Below, piece by piece: positions 30,091 through 38,820 of a stretch of DNA of 60,124 nucleotides. Position 1 is the stretch's first letter, and each line of letters opens with the position of its first letter. The DNA is taken from NCBI GenBank assembly GCA_036480375.1, contig JAZGGI010000016.1, positions 96,682 through 156,805 on the forward strand, read 5' to 3'. This DNA is from Candidatus Zixiibacteriota bacterium. GTDB taxonomy: Bacteria; Zixibacteria; MSB-5A5; GN15; JAAZOE01. The notes under the pieces were generated by a model that was not told the origin of the DNA, did not search any database, and was given only the letters and a program-made list of their open reading frames with translations. The translations under genes were made by a program, and so were the position numbers.

Positions 30091-30600
30091 AATCAATTAT
30101 CCCTGAAGTTTGATATTTATCAAGACTTACAATTATTTGAGTATTGATAATGAAAATATTGTTATTATCAGGAATACTGTTTCGAATACGCAAAATCCAC
30201 CCCCAAATACATTGCGACTATTTACATAATTACTATATCGACAATTGGTAATATATATTTAGATTAACAATCAAATCATTGGAATTGATCTTATCGACTC
30301 AAATCTGTTCAAGACGTTGATTATTAACGAATGACCTTAAAATTAATTAACGACTTGAATATTTATAAAGCAAAAAAGAAATGTGTAGCTTAAAGCAGGC
30401 ATAAATCGATTTATCGTAACGGATTGCAATTGAATGGGGGCAAAACCTCGTATGGAGGCGTATAAAATCAAATAAATCAATTGTTGTAAGCGCCAAAATA
30501 GTTACTGGCGGCATAAATTGTCAAGGAATAAATTGCCTATCGCGAATAGTGGGATAATATTTGCTAATCTTAAAAATTTCCAGATATTCCCGCTATAAAA
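30091..30600. other. 510-base AT-rich intergenic region upstream of the signalling operon
   Basis: No gene or pseudogene was found on either strand. It holds the operon promoter candidate at 30495-30524 (minus), and a small near-dyad CCTC-GTATG-GAGG at about 30448-30460. A transcript from the candidate promoter would have a leader of about 400 bases before the kinase start. I looked for cyclic-di-GMP riboswitch signatures (GCAAAGCC-type core) and saw none. Confidence 0.4.
30495..30524 (-). promoter_or_regulatory. Candidate promoter upstream of the signalling operon
   Basis: On the minus strand TTGACA (30524-30519), 18 bases, TATTTT (30500-30495). The -35 is perfect and the -10 moderate. The long distance to the kinase ATG (about 400 bases) is the main doubt. 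Confidence 0.4.
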
Positions 30601-31716
30601 TTACTCTAAAACGTATAAATGCGTTCCGCTTCCGAAAAGGACATTACCATTATAAATGCTTGGATAACAGACCATATCTTCAGTTTGATACTTCCATAGT
30701 ATTTTGCCGGTCTTAACCTCTAAGGCATAAAGATTTTTGTCTCCGGAGCCAAAATATAATACATCTCCCGCAATAGCAGGTTTGGAATAGACTTTACCTT
30801 CAGAAGCTAAATCCCAGATTACTTTACCGGTTTTAGAGTCAAGCGCATATAAATGACTAAAAAGCGTATTAAAGAACACTATTCCATGGGAAATCGCGGG
30901 GTCGCCGCTAATTGGACCATCAGATTCAAAATTCCATAATTCTTTGCCGTTTGTTAGATCAATTGCATAAACATGTTTATCATGGCTGCTAACAAATCCT
31001 ATACCATCTGAGATGGCTGGCGAGTGATAGATTTTTTTCTTTGCCTTGAACCGCCACTTTTCAGATAGTGACACAGGGTCAAGAGCATATACATTACCAC
31101 TCCAGTCCGTAATAAAAACTGTAGTATTCCAGAGAGACGGACTGGCACACATGCCATTCTCGGTGTGGAAGCGGCCCGAAACTTCTCCGTTTTGAATATT
31201 GATAGCGTACATGGTGCTATCGTGACTTGTACAAAAGGCACGGCCCTCGTAGATTAAAGGAGGAAAGCAGATTGCCGCGTCTCGCCCAGCCTTAACACCA
31301 TCGGCATCCATTTTCCAAATTATGCGGCCGGAATCTATATGGATAGCGTATAGGCTGCCTTCACCGCATCCCCAAAAGGCAATTGTATCTATAATTGTGG
31401 GCGGACCATTAATGCCCTTGGGGCCAACATAAATTTTCCATATCTCAGAACCGGTAGATAATTCTACCGCATATAACGTCCCGTTCCAGTCCGCAAAATA
31501 CACTACGCCTTTATTAACCAGTGGTGGCGAAGAAATGCCCTTTTCAACGGCGAATTTCCATTTTAGTTTTCCTTGGTCAGTCAAGGGAGATGAATTGTAT
31601 TTGCCGGTATGTTGAGGTCCACCATTGTAGGTAATCGTTTCAGATCTCGCGGGCGCATATGATATCAAAAAAGGAATTAACGCTAAGTAGAGTAATTTGT
31701 AATTATAGAGTCTCAT
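30601..31716 (-). CDS. Secreted PQQ-type beta-propeller repeat protein
   Basis: 371 residues. ATG 31716 follows AGGATAGCAAA. Signal peptide about 1-25 (LYLALIPFLISYAPARSE). The rest is made of about eight repeats of 38-40 residues with the PQQ-repeat core: DWNGTLYAVELSTGSEIWK, EGSLYAIHIDSGRIIWK, DSTMYAINIQNGEVSG, SGNVYALDPVSLSEKWR, DKHVYAIDLTNGKELWN, FSHLYALDSKTGKVIWD, DKNLYALEVKTGKILWK. These are structural propeller blades as in BamB and dehydrogenases. There is no Ca/PQQ active site or cytochrome domain, so cofactor binding is doubtful. It is probably an exported scaffold or assembly protein; the function is unknown. Confidence 0.85.
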   Translation of the reverse strand: MRLYNYKLLYLALIPFLISYAPARSETITYNGGPQHTGKYNSSPLTDQGKLKWKFAVEKGISSPPLVNKGVVYFADWNGTLYAVELSTGSEIWKIYVGPKGINGPPTIIDTIAFWGCGEGSLYAIHIDSGRIIWKMDADGVKAGRDAAICFPPLIYEGRAFCTSHDSTMYAINIQNGEVSGRFHTENGMCASPSLWNTTVFITDWSGNVYALDPVSLSEKWRFKAKKKIYHSPAISDGIGFVSSHDKHVYAIDLTNGKELWNFESDGPISGDPAISHGIVFFNTLFSHLYALDSKTGKVIWDLASEGKVYSKPAIAGDVLYFGSGDKNLYALEVKTGKILWKYQTEDMVCYPSIYNGNVLFGSGTHLYVLE

Positions 31717-31865
31717 TTTGCTATCCTACCTTTATCGGACATTTTATGTCATCGAAATATTAAATCACCATTTTAATATATGCGTTTGATTCCATTATGT
31801 AAACTGATTTTTGAATCTGTTTCTTATGCCGTTAAATCATAGAGGATGTGTCATTTGGCCTGGTG

Positions 31866-33998
31866 TCAGAAGCGTATTGATTGGGTAGAATCGGCCTGGT
31901 TTTCTCTTTGCTTTCTGGTGCGGCTGGTACAAATATTGCAATCATCGGTTGGTACCGACATAATTGTATAGGTTTCTTTGATAACGTTGGTGCAAAAATC
32001 GGTCGCGATCTTGCCGCTTTCCTCGCAAATATGCTGAAAGATAATATCGGGGGGAACCTCAAAATCCTCAACCGGTAAATCCTTATGGGCGGCGAGCATA
32101 ATTTTCGTCCAGATTGGGAGGGCATTGGCCGACCCGGTCATATTATGGCCCAGAGAGATAAAATCATCAAAACCAACCCAGACACCACTTGTGATTTGCG
32201 GTGTATATCCAATATACCAGTTGTCGCGAAAATCGTTGGATGTTCCGGTTTTTCCGCCGGCCGGCCGCGTAAATCCAAGCCAGCGGGTTTTATACCCGGT
32301 GCCGCCCGGTTCCATGACTGACTGCATCATATTGACCATGATATAGGCTGTTTCGGCCGATAGAACTTCATCTTTTCTTACAGTAGAATTATCTTCAAGA
32401 ATATTTTCATAGCGGTCTACTATCTTTAATATAAATCGCGGTGATATTCTAATGCCGCCATTGGGGAATACCGTATAAGCAGATGTCAATTCGTTCAAGA
32501 ACACTTCGCTGGAGCCCATGGCCAGAGAGGGGACGGCGCGGAGATTGCTCTTGATGCCCATTTGCTGGGCATAATAGACGGCGAGCTCGGGTCTGATTTT
32601 CAATAATAATTTTGCCGCAACCATATTTCTTGATTTCTTTAAGCCTATGCGAAGAGTCATGCGGCCGAGATATTTATTGTCGAAATTGTGAGGCCGCCAG
32701 TTTTCAGTTCCCGGGATATCAAGGACGATTGAATTATCGTAAATGATTGAGTCCGGCGTCCAGCCGTTGTCCATTGCGGCGGTATAAATAAAGGGCTTAA
32801 ACGCCGATCCGGGTTGACGCGGGGCCTGAACCGCTCGATTAAACTTGCTTTCCGAAAAATCTTTACCGCCGACCATTGTCAAAACATCTCCGGTTTTATT
32901 GTCGATAGTAATTGCCGCGCCCTGGACTTTTTTGTAAACGCGAATACTATCACCGTTTTCATCGAGGCTATCGGGAAGGACTTCGGTATAAATCGGATCG
33001 GTGCTTAAATGGCGGGATTCGATAGTCCTTTGCAGCGAATCCAAATGCGCAACAACCGATGATTCGGCGACCTGCTGCAAATCCCAATCAAGGGTGGTAT
33101 ATACCTGGAGGCCTCCGTTATACAACTCATCGACTCCGTAGGTACGTTCGATATATTGCCGCACATATTCGGTAAAATAAGGCGCTTTGCCCGGTTCGAC
33201 TTCGGGGGGGGATAATTCCAGCGGTAACGCCCGTAGAGAATCAAAAACTTCTTTGGTCATTCCGCCATTCGAATAATATGCATAAAGGACTCTGTTACGG
33301 GCTTGAAGAGATTTTTCAGGATTATTAAAGGGCGAATTAATGGTTGGTCCTTTGAGCATTCCCAAAAGAATGGCGCAGTCGCTGATAGAAAGTTCCGAGG
33401 CGCTTTTATCAAAGAAAGCGTGGGCAGCGGCGGAAATCCCGTAGGCACGATGAAAATAATAAAGGTTGAGATACATCTCAAGAATTTCACTTTTTGAGTA
33501 GGTTCTTTCGAGCTTAATAGCGGTTAAGGCTTCTTTAAATTTTCTTTCAAAGGTTTGCTTTCTATTTAAGAACAATATGCGGGCCAGTTGCTGGGTTATA
33601 GTAGACGCCCCGGCTTCTATCCTCATTTTGAGGAGGTTGTTCGCGGCGACAAGAAAGATTCTACGAATATTTATTCCCCAATGGTCATAAAATTGCTGAT
33701 CCTCAACCGCAAGCAGCATTTGTATTAAATGGGGAGGTATTTCGGCGTGGGGTGTCAGGATTCTGTTCTGGTTGTAAAACTCCTGAAGCAATGTGCCGTC
33801 GGCGCCGTATATTTTTGTCTTTAATGGTGGTTCAATATTGTAAACTTCCTCAATGGAGGGTAGTTCATTCTCATATATATCATAAGTTCTTCGAACTCCC
33901 CAAAGGCATAAAAGCAGGATAAAAATCGTTATCCAAAAAATGGGTCGCGCGAAAAACGGCTTTTTGACTCCAGGATATTTCATATCATTTTTGATCAT
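31866..33998 (-). CDS. Class A penicillin-binding protein (PBP1A-type glycosyltransferase/transpeptidase)
   Basis: 710 residues. It polymerises and cross-links peptidoglycan in the periplasm. One N-terminal anchor at about 19-36. The glycosyltransferase-51 domain has Glu99 (LLAVEDQQFYDHWG) and GASTITQQLARILFLN. The transpeptidase has Ser398-x-x-Lys401 (QPGSAFKPF), Ser456-Arg-Asn458 (KKSRNMVAA) and Lys583-Thr-Gly585 (GGKTGTSNDF). Four cysteines near the C-terminus (HICEESGKIATDFC, DDCNIC) are typical of some PBP1A relatives. ATG 33998 has no clear Shine-Dalgarno. It stands alone, divergent from tyrS. Confidence 0.95.
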   Translation of the reverse strand: MIKNDMKYPGVKKPFFARPIFWITIFILLLCLWGVRRTYDIYENELPSIEEVYNIEPPLKTKIYGADGTLLQEFYNQNRILTPHAEIPPHLIQMLLAVEDQQFYDHWGINIRRIFLVAANNLLKMRIEAGASTITQQLARILFLNRKQTFERKFKEALTAIKLERTYSKSEILEMYLNLYYFHRAYGISAAAHAFFDKSASELSISDCAILLGMLKGPTINSPFNNPEKSLQARNRVLYAYYSNGGMTKEVFDSLRALPLELSPPEVEPGKAPYFTEYVRQYIERTYGVDELYNGGLQVYTTLDWDLQQVAESSVVAHLDSLQRTIESRHLSTDPIYTEVLPDSLDENGDSIRVYKKVQGAAITIDNKTGDVLTMVGGKDFSESKFNRAVQAPRQPGSAFKPFIYTAAMDNGWTPDSIIYDNSIVLDIPGTENWRPHNFDNKYLGRMTLRIGLKKSRNMVAAKLLLKIRPELAVYYAQQMGIKSNLRAVPSLAMGSSEVFLNELTSAYTVFPNGGIRISPRFILKIVDRYENILEDNSTVRKDEVLSAETAYIMVNMMQSVMEPGGTGYKTRWLGFTRPAGGKTGTSNDFRDNWYIGYTPQITSGVWVGFDDFISLGHNMTGSANALPIWTKIMLAAHKDLPVEDFEVPPDIIFQHICEESGKIATDFCTNVIKETYTIMSVPTDDCNICTSRTRKQRENQADSTQSIRF

Positions 33999-34104
33999 GC
34001 TGAGAAGCTAATTCTATTGAGATGAATTATCAATTAAAAAACATCATTCGAAATTTATACAATATTTCCCGAATTAAGATTCACCATGTTTCAGATTAGC
34101 CGTC

Positions 34105-34136
34105 CATATTTTCACGTTATTTAATGTGAAAATATG
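34105..34136. repeat. Perfect 11-base inverted repeat in the PBP1A-tyrS divergent region
   Basis: CATATTTTCAC at 34105-34115 and GTGAAAATATG at 34126-34136, with a 10-base centre. No T-run follows on either side, so it is an operator-like dyad rather than a terminator. It ends 7 bases before the tyrS -35 candidate. Confidence 0.55.
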
Positions 34137-34143
34137 TTCCAAT

Positions 34144-34172
34144 TTGGACTCCAAATGACTATATTCTTTATT
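34144..34172 (+). promoter_or_regulatory. Candidate promoter of the tyrS operon
   Basis: TTGGAC (34144-34149), 17 bases, TTTATT (34167-34172), about 62 bases before the tyrS ATG. No T-box or other tRNA-sensing leader is seen in this short space. Confidence 0.4.
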
Positions 34173-34234
34173 TGGAATTAATGGCGTGGTGATAAAAAGC
34201 TTAAAAACGGAGAGGATTTGCCGACTATAATATT

Positions 34235-35452
34235 ATGAGTGACAAGGAAATACAGCGACAGTTGGATATTATCAAAAGGGGAATTGTCGAACTTCTGCCC
34301 GAAAATGAGTTTGTTGAAAAGCTAAAGAAATCGATTGCTAATAATAAACCCTTAAGGGTCAAGCAGGGCTTTGATCCGACCGCGCCTGATATTCATCTTG
34401 GTCATACCGTCGGATTGAGAAAGCTCAGGCAGTTTCAGGATTTGGGTCATCAAGTTGTTTTAATAATAGGTGATTATACCGGTTTGGTCGGTGATCCTTC
34501 GGGGAGATCGGTTATGCGTCCGCAACTTTCCTATGATGACTTAATGAAAAACGCTGAGACTTATCAGAAGCAATTTTTCAAGATTGTCGAGCGTTCAAAA
34601 ACGGAAGTTCATTTTAACGGTGAATGGTTTGATAAAATGAATCTCAAGCAGATCATGCATTTATCATCCAAATTTACAATAGCCCGGATGCTGGAACGTG
34701 ATGATTTCGAGAAACGTTATAAGGACGGTTTGCCTATCGCGGTTCATGAATTTTTCTATCCGCTCATGCAAGCTTACGATTCCGTAATGATAAAGGCCGA
34801 TATTGAAATCGGAGCGACCGAGCAGAAATTTAATCTGATTGCCGGGCGGCATATCCAGGAGGCATACGGGCAGGCGCCGCAATGTATCCTGACGCTGCCA
34901 ATTCTGGTTGGGATCGACGGAACAAATCGGATGAGCAAATCATTGGGCAACTATATCGGCGTCGATGAATCTCCGAAAGAAATATTCGGCAAGATAATGT
35001 CAATTCCCGATAATTTGATTTACAGTTACTATGAGATGATAACCAACGCTGATGATATTTTCCTTGTTGATCTGAAGAAGAAACTTTCAATGGATGATCT
35101 GAATCCCATGGATATAAAAAAGGAACTGGGTATTGAAGTCGTATCCATGTACCATAATCGGGAAAAGGGTCTGGAAGCCTGCGCTGAATTTGAAAGAGTT
35201 TTTTCACAAAAGGGTATCCCCGACGACATGCCGGAATTCAAGATTTCTGAAATCGGCAACAGAATTTGGGTCGTAAGGCTATTAACCAATACTAAAATGG
35301 TCAATTCCAGGGGAGAGGCGAGGCGTTTAATAAAAGGCGGCGGTCTTTATCTGAATAATGAACGAATTAGCGATGATAACCTCGAACTGGACTTAACCGA
35401 AGGGATGTTATTTAAGGTCGGCAAGAGAAGATTTTTTAAAATTGTAAAATAA
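34235..35452 (+). CDS. tyrS: Tyrosyl-tRNA synthetase
   Basis: 405 residues; charges tRNA-Tyr with tyrosine. Class I signatures are HIGH as HLGH in FDPTAPDIHLGHTVGLRKLRQFQDLGH and KMSKS as RMSKSLGNYIG. The C-terminal S4 RNA-binding domain starts at about residue 340 (NSRGEARRLIKGGGLYLNNERISD). The HxGH followed by TVGLRKLRQFQDLGHQV is the bacterial TyrRS subtype found widely outside the Bacillus type (TyrZ-like). The only purine-rich run, GGAGAGG at 34209-34215, is 19 bases from the ATG, which is far for a Shine-Dalgarno. It leads a co-directional set of four genes. Confidence 0.96.
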   Translation: MSDKEIQRQLDIIKRGIVELLPENEFVEKLKKSIANNKPLRVKQGFDPTAPDIHLGHTVGLRKLRQFQDLGHQVVLIIGDYTGLVGDPSGRSVMRPQLSYDDLMKNAETYQKQFFKIVERSKTEVHFNGEWFDKMNLKQIMHLSSKFTIARMLERDDFEKRYKDGLPIAVHEFFYPLMQAYDSVMIKADIEIGATEQKFNLIAGRHIQEAYGQAPQCILTLPILVGIDGTNRMSKSLGNYIGVDESPKEIFGKIMSIPDNLIYSYYEMITNADDIFLVDLKKKLSMDDLNPMDIKKELGIEVVSMYHNREKGLEACAEFERVFSQKGIPDDMPEFKISEIGNRIWVVRLLTNTKMVNSRGEARRLIKGGGLYLNNERISDDNLELDLTEGMLFKVGKRRFFKIVK

Positions 35453-35489
35453 TCGGGAAACAGTTACGCCTTTTAACGTTATATACTAT

Positions 35490-37103
35490 ATGAAAAACAA
35501 ATCTCATCTATATCGACTAATTACGATTCCGGGCTTGGTATTAATCTCAGTCTGGGGAACGGGCTGCGGCAGTGGCAAAGCGAAAATAATACCTGTAATT
35601 GAAGAACAGCCACGGGAGATATCCGAGCAGGATCATGCGGCGGGTTATAATCATTTCACCAACGCCAATTTACTTGAGATGCTCGGCGCCCAGCAAGAGG
35701 CTTTGCTCGAATATGAACGAGCTTTGGTGTATTTGCCGGAATCGCAGACTATTCGAACAGATTATGCCCGTTTGTTATTTAGATTACATCGATTGAATGA
35801 AGCTTTAACTGAAACATTGAAAATAGAGCCAAAGGATTCGGAAATTTATTTACTGATAGGCGACTGTTACCGAATGACGGATAGGTATAAGCAAGGCGTC
35901 TCTTTTTACTGGAAGGCAGTTGAGCTCGACACTGATAATATAAATGCTCACTGGTACCTGGCCGGTTATTATCGTCACAATAATATTCTGGATTCGGCGA
36001 TTATTTCATATTATGAACTGGCGCGGTTGTCGGATACATATAGAATCTGGCACGAGTTGGGAATATTGCTGGGGCAGGATAAGCGGTATGAAGAAGCCTT
36101 ACCGGCTTTTCAAAAATCAGTGGAATTAAACAGCGATGCCGGTAATATCAATGCTTATTTGGGTCTGGCGACAACTTATGACGTATTGGATTCAATTACA
36201 CAGGCTGAAGAAGTACTAAATCGCGCGGTTGCCCTCGATTCAAATAATGTTCGTATTTTTCGGCAAATGATGGCGATGCATATTAATCATAATGATTACG
36301 AAAAGGCTCTTGATGATTCAAAAAAGCTAATCGCTTTGGTTCCGTCAGATTGGGTAGCCGTCCGGCGATACGGAAGATTATTATACACGATGGGGCATCT
36401 GGATCGCGCGGATTCATTATTCCAGGAACGCATTGATTTTGGCGATGAGCATCTTATAAATTATTTTTATCTGGGACTAATAGCAATGGAGCGGGAGCGA
36501 TTCAATAATGCTGAAGCGTATTTTCATCAGGCCATATTTCTCGACAGCTCTTATGTGGATAGCTGGTTGAATCTTGCATTTTCTTATCGGCAGCGAGATA
36601 GTCTTGATAAAAGTATCAGCATTTATAAGCAATCGATATATCAAATGCCGAACGCCATTGACAGTAACCGGATATATTTCGCGCTTGGTTCGGCTTATGA
36701 GCAAACGGATCAACTCCATGAGGCGGTGGACGTATTTGAAAAGATATTGGAGACCGATCCGGACCATGCCCCAACTTTGAATTATCTTGGATATATGCTG
36801 GCCGATGCCGGGATTAGACTGGAATATGCTCTTGAATTAATAGAAAAAGCCCTGACTATATTTCCCAATAATGGCGCCTATATCGATAGCTATGCCTGGG
36901 TTCATTATCGTTTGGGTAATTTTCAGCTGGCCTTGTCAGAGTTGGAAAAAGCCATAAATTTGCAGGTTGAGGATCCCGTTATATATGAACATATGGGTGA
37001 CATCTATAAAGCGTTAAAAAATAGAGACGAAGCCGAAAGGTATTATAAAAAAGCTCTTGAATTAGACGCAAACAGTATTGATATTGAGGAGAAGATGAAA
37101 TAG
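35490..37103 (+). CDS. TPR-repeat lipoprotein
   Basis: 537 residues. A lipoprotein signal with lipobox GTGC (Cys at about 26) is followed by Gly-Ser. At least twelve tetratricopeptide repeats fill residues 50-530, for example LLEMLGAQQEALLEYERALVYLP, YEEALPAFQKSVELNS, FNNAEAYFHQAIFLDSSYVDSWLNLAFSY, LHEAVDVFEKILETDPDHAPTLNYLGYMLAD and the last RDEAERYYKKALELDA. TPR arrays are protein-binding scaffolds; the position suggests the periplasmic face of a membrane. It lies 37 bases after tyrS and 5 before an Ig-like lipoprotein gene, so the two envelope proteins are probably made together. Confidence 0.88.
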   Translation: MKNKSHLYRLITIPGLVLISVWGTGCGSGKAKIIPVIEEQPREISEQDHAAGYNHFTNANLLEMLGAQQEALLEYERALVYLPESQTIRTDYARLLFRLHRLNEALTETLKIEPKDSEIYLLIGDCYRMTDRYKQGVSFYWKAVELDTDNINAHWYLAGYYRHNNILDSAIISYYELARLSDTYRIWHELGILLGQDKRYEEALPAFQKSVELNSDAGNINAYLGLATTYDVLDSITQAEEVLNRAVALDSNNVRIFRQMMAMHINHNDYEKALDDSKKLIALVPSDWVAVRRYGRLLYTMGHLDRADSLFQERIDFGDEHLINYFYLGLIAMERERFNNAEAYFHQAIFLDSSYVDSWLNLAFSYRQRDSLDKSISIYKQSIYQMPNAIDSNRIYFALGSAYEQTDQLHEAVDVFEKILETDPDHAPTLNYLGYMLADAGIRLEYALELIEKALTIFPNNGAYIDSYAWVHYRLGNFQLALSELEKAINLQVEDPVIYEHMGDIYKALKNRDEAERYYKKALELDANSIDIEEKMK

Positions 37104-37108
37104 TTAAG

Positions 37109-38812
37109 ATGGCAGGGAGGCCATTGAAAAGTAAACTTACAATTCTGTTCTCCATTTTATTTATTATAGGATGCGCCAAATCAATCGCTCCTCCCGGCGG
37201 CCCCGTTGACCGTATCCCGCCTGAAATAATATTATCGATACCCGAATCTCGTTCCATAAACGTTCCTCTCGATTCACGGGTAACAATTGAGTTCTCGGAA
37301 AAGATAAATTCGCAAACTGTTTTGAAGTCGGTTTTTATAACGCCGCGAATGATACCTGAGCCGGAGATCAAAGTAAGCGGCAATAAGATTACAATCATTC
37401 CCAGGGATTCGTTACAACTGAATACGACCTATTTGATTACGTTGGGTACGGATATTAAAGACGCACATAATGTCAATTTGGCCCAATCGTTTGGATTGGC
37501 TTTTTCGACGGGTGACGCGATCGATTCCGGATCTGTTTCGGGCAAGGTTTACCGAGAAGGAAAACCGACCCCGGGAATAAATATCGGTATGTTTCGCGAA
37601 ATACCCGAAGACAAATCTTCGCCGATTGATTCTTTGACACCCGATTATATTACACAAAGCGGCCGGGATGGAGAATATTCGTTTAACTTTATTCCTCCGC
37701 AAAATTATCAAATAGTAGCGTTTGATGATCGAAACAAAAATCGGCGCATAAATCCCGACCGTGAATGGTTTGGAATACCGTATCAGCAAATTATTCTCGA
37801 CGAGATCAATTGCAATTTAAGCGGAATTGATATTCAAATCCATGCTTCTCAAGACAAGTATTTTTCGCTCCGCTCGGTAACGTTAAATCAGGATAATTTA
37901 TTAAAACTTCGATTTTCCAGGTCTTTAACGGAGAAAGAAATTGAGCTTTTATTTTCCGATCTTTCAATAATGTCGGGTGCGGATAATGTCGAGGTTAAGG
38001 CTTATATTAATCTTGTGCCATATCCCTGCCCGGATTTTGTGTTGCTGCCTGATTCATTAGCGGATGGAGAAGAATATAATCTAAAGCTGGATAGAAAGGT
38101 TTTGGACGCAGAGATACATGACACATTAAGATATGTTGATTTTAGTTTTGTATCGGTTCTCAAGGAAGACGTCGCGTCTCCGACTATTTTGAAATCGATA
38201 CCTTATGCCGGTGAGCAAAATGTTTATCCGGGAGATGATATTATCTTTATGTTTTCCGAGCCAATTGAGATAGATCCTGCAGAGACTACTGCCTTGTTAA
38301 TCGCCTCGGAAACAGATTCGCAGGTTGTTAATCTAACGCCTGTAAATGCATTTGTGTATCAATATTCATCTATTCCCAATTTGGATTTCGGAAAAGAATA
38401 CATTTTGCGACTGATTGGTGAATATATAAAGGATCGCAGTGAAAATTCACTATCCGATTCGGCAGTTGATGTAAAATTCCATACAATAGGACTGGATACT
38501 CTGGGGCAAATTTCCGGAGAGATTCAATATAATGACGGTGCACTGGCCGGATATCCCGTAGTCTTGACGTTTAAAAATACAGACAGCAGGAAGGCGGATA
38601 GCTTGTTTTTGGGGCGCGGAGAAATGGATTATTCAAAGGAATTGCTTCCGGGATATTATACGATTTCCGGATTTGTTGATCGGAATTCAAATAACGTGTA
38701 TGATATGGGTACGATAGTCCCGTATATATTTTCCGAACCGTTTACAATTCACCCCGATACGATCAGAGTACGTTCCCGATTTAATTCTTCCGGGGTCGTG
38801 ATAGAGTTTTAG
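37109..38812 (+). CDS. Ig-like (Big_5) domain lipoprotein
   Basis: 567 residues. Signal with lipobox IIGC (Cys at about 22), then the segment SIAPPGGPVDRIPPEI, very like the N-terminus of a widespread Bacteroidetes lipoprotein family (GCA-xx-PTGGPKDTIPP). Two bacterial Ig-like domains of the Big_5/SbsA type are seen: about 35-140 (SRSINVPLDSRVTIEFSEKIN, LQLNTTYLITLGTDIKDAHNVNL) and about 355-460 (EQNVYPGDDIIFMFSEPIEI). A middle domain holds GKVYREGKPTPGINIGMF and DGEYSFNFIPPQNYQIVAFDDRNKN. ATG 37109 lacks a Shine-Dalgarno; a TTG at 37124 sits just after GGGAGG and is an alternative. The function is unknown. Confidence 0.82.
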   Translation: MAGRPLKSKLTILFSILFIIGCAKSIAPPGGPVDRIPPEIILSIPESRSINVPLDSRVTIEFSEKINSQTVLKSVFITPRMIPEPEIKVSGNKITIIPRDSLQLNTTYLITLGTDIKDAHNVNLAQSFGLAFSTGDAIDSGSVSGKVYREGKPTPGINIGMFREIPEDKSSPIDSLTPDYITQSGRDGEYSFNFIPPQNYQIVAFDDRNKNRRINPDREWFGIPYQQIILDEINCNLSGIDIQIHASQDKYFSLRSVTLNQDNLLKLRFSRSLTEKEIELLFSDLSIMSGADNVEVKAYINLVPYPCPDFVLLPDSLADGEEYNLKLDRKVLDAEIHDTLRYVDFSFVSVLKEDVASPTILKSIPYAGEQNVYPGDDIIFMFSEPIEIDPAETTALLIASETDSQVVNLTPVNAFVYQYSSIPNLDFGKEYILRLIGEYIKDRSENSLSDSAVDVKFHTIGLDTLGQISGEIQYNDGALAGYPVVLTFKNTDSRKADSLFLGRGEMDYSKELLPGYYTISGFVDRNSNNVYDMGTIVPYIFSEPFTIHPDTIRVRSRFNSSGVVIEF

Positions 38813-38820
38813 GAGGAATT

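Noticed and set aside
30091-30600. Cyclic-di-GMP riboswitch or attachment site upstream of the signalling operon
   Set aside because: No GEMM-type core was seen, and no copy of the tRNA-Leu ends was found by eye; a direct-repeat search by computer would settle the latter.
34226-34231. TATAAT just before the tyrS ATG as a leaderless promoter
   Set aside because: Only 3 bases separate it from the ATG, so transcription would start inside the gene, and no -35 is present.
33999-34234. T-box leader for tyrS
   Set aside because: No T-box sequence or terminator/antiterminator pair fits in this gap.
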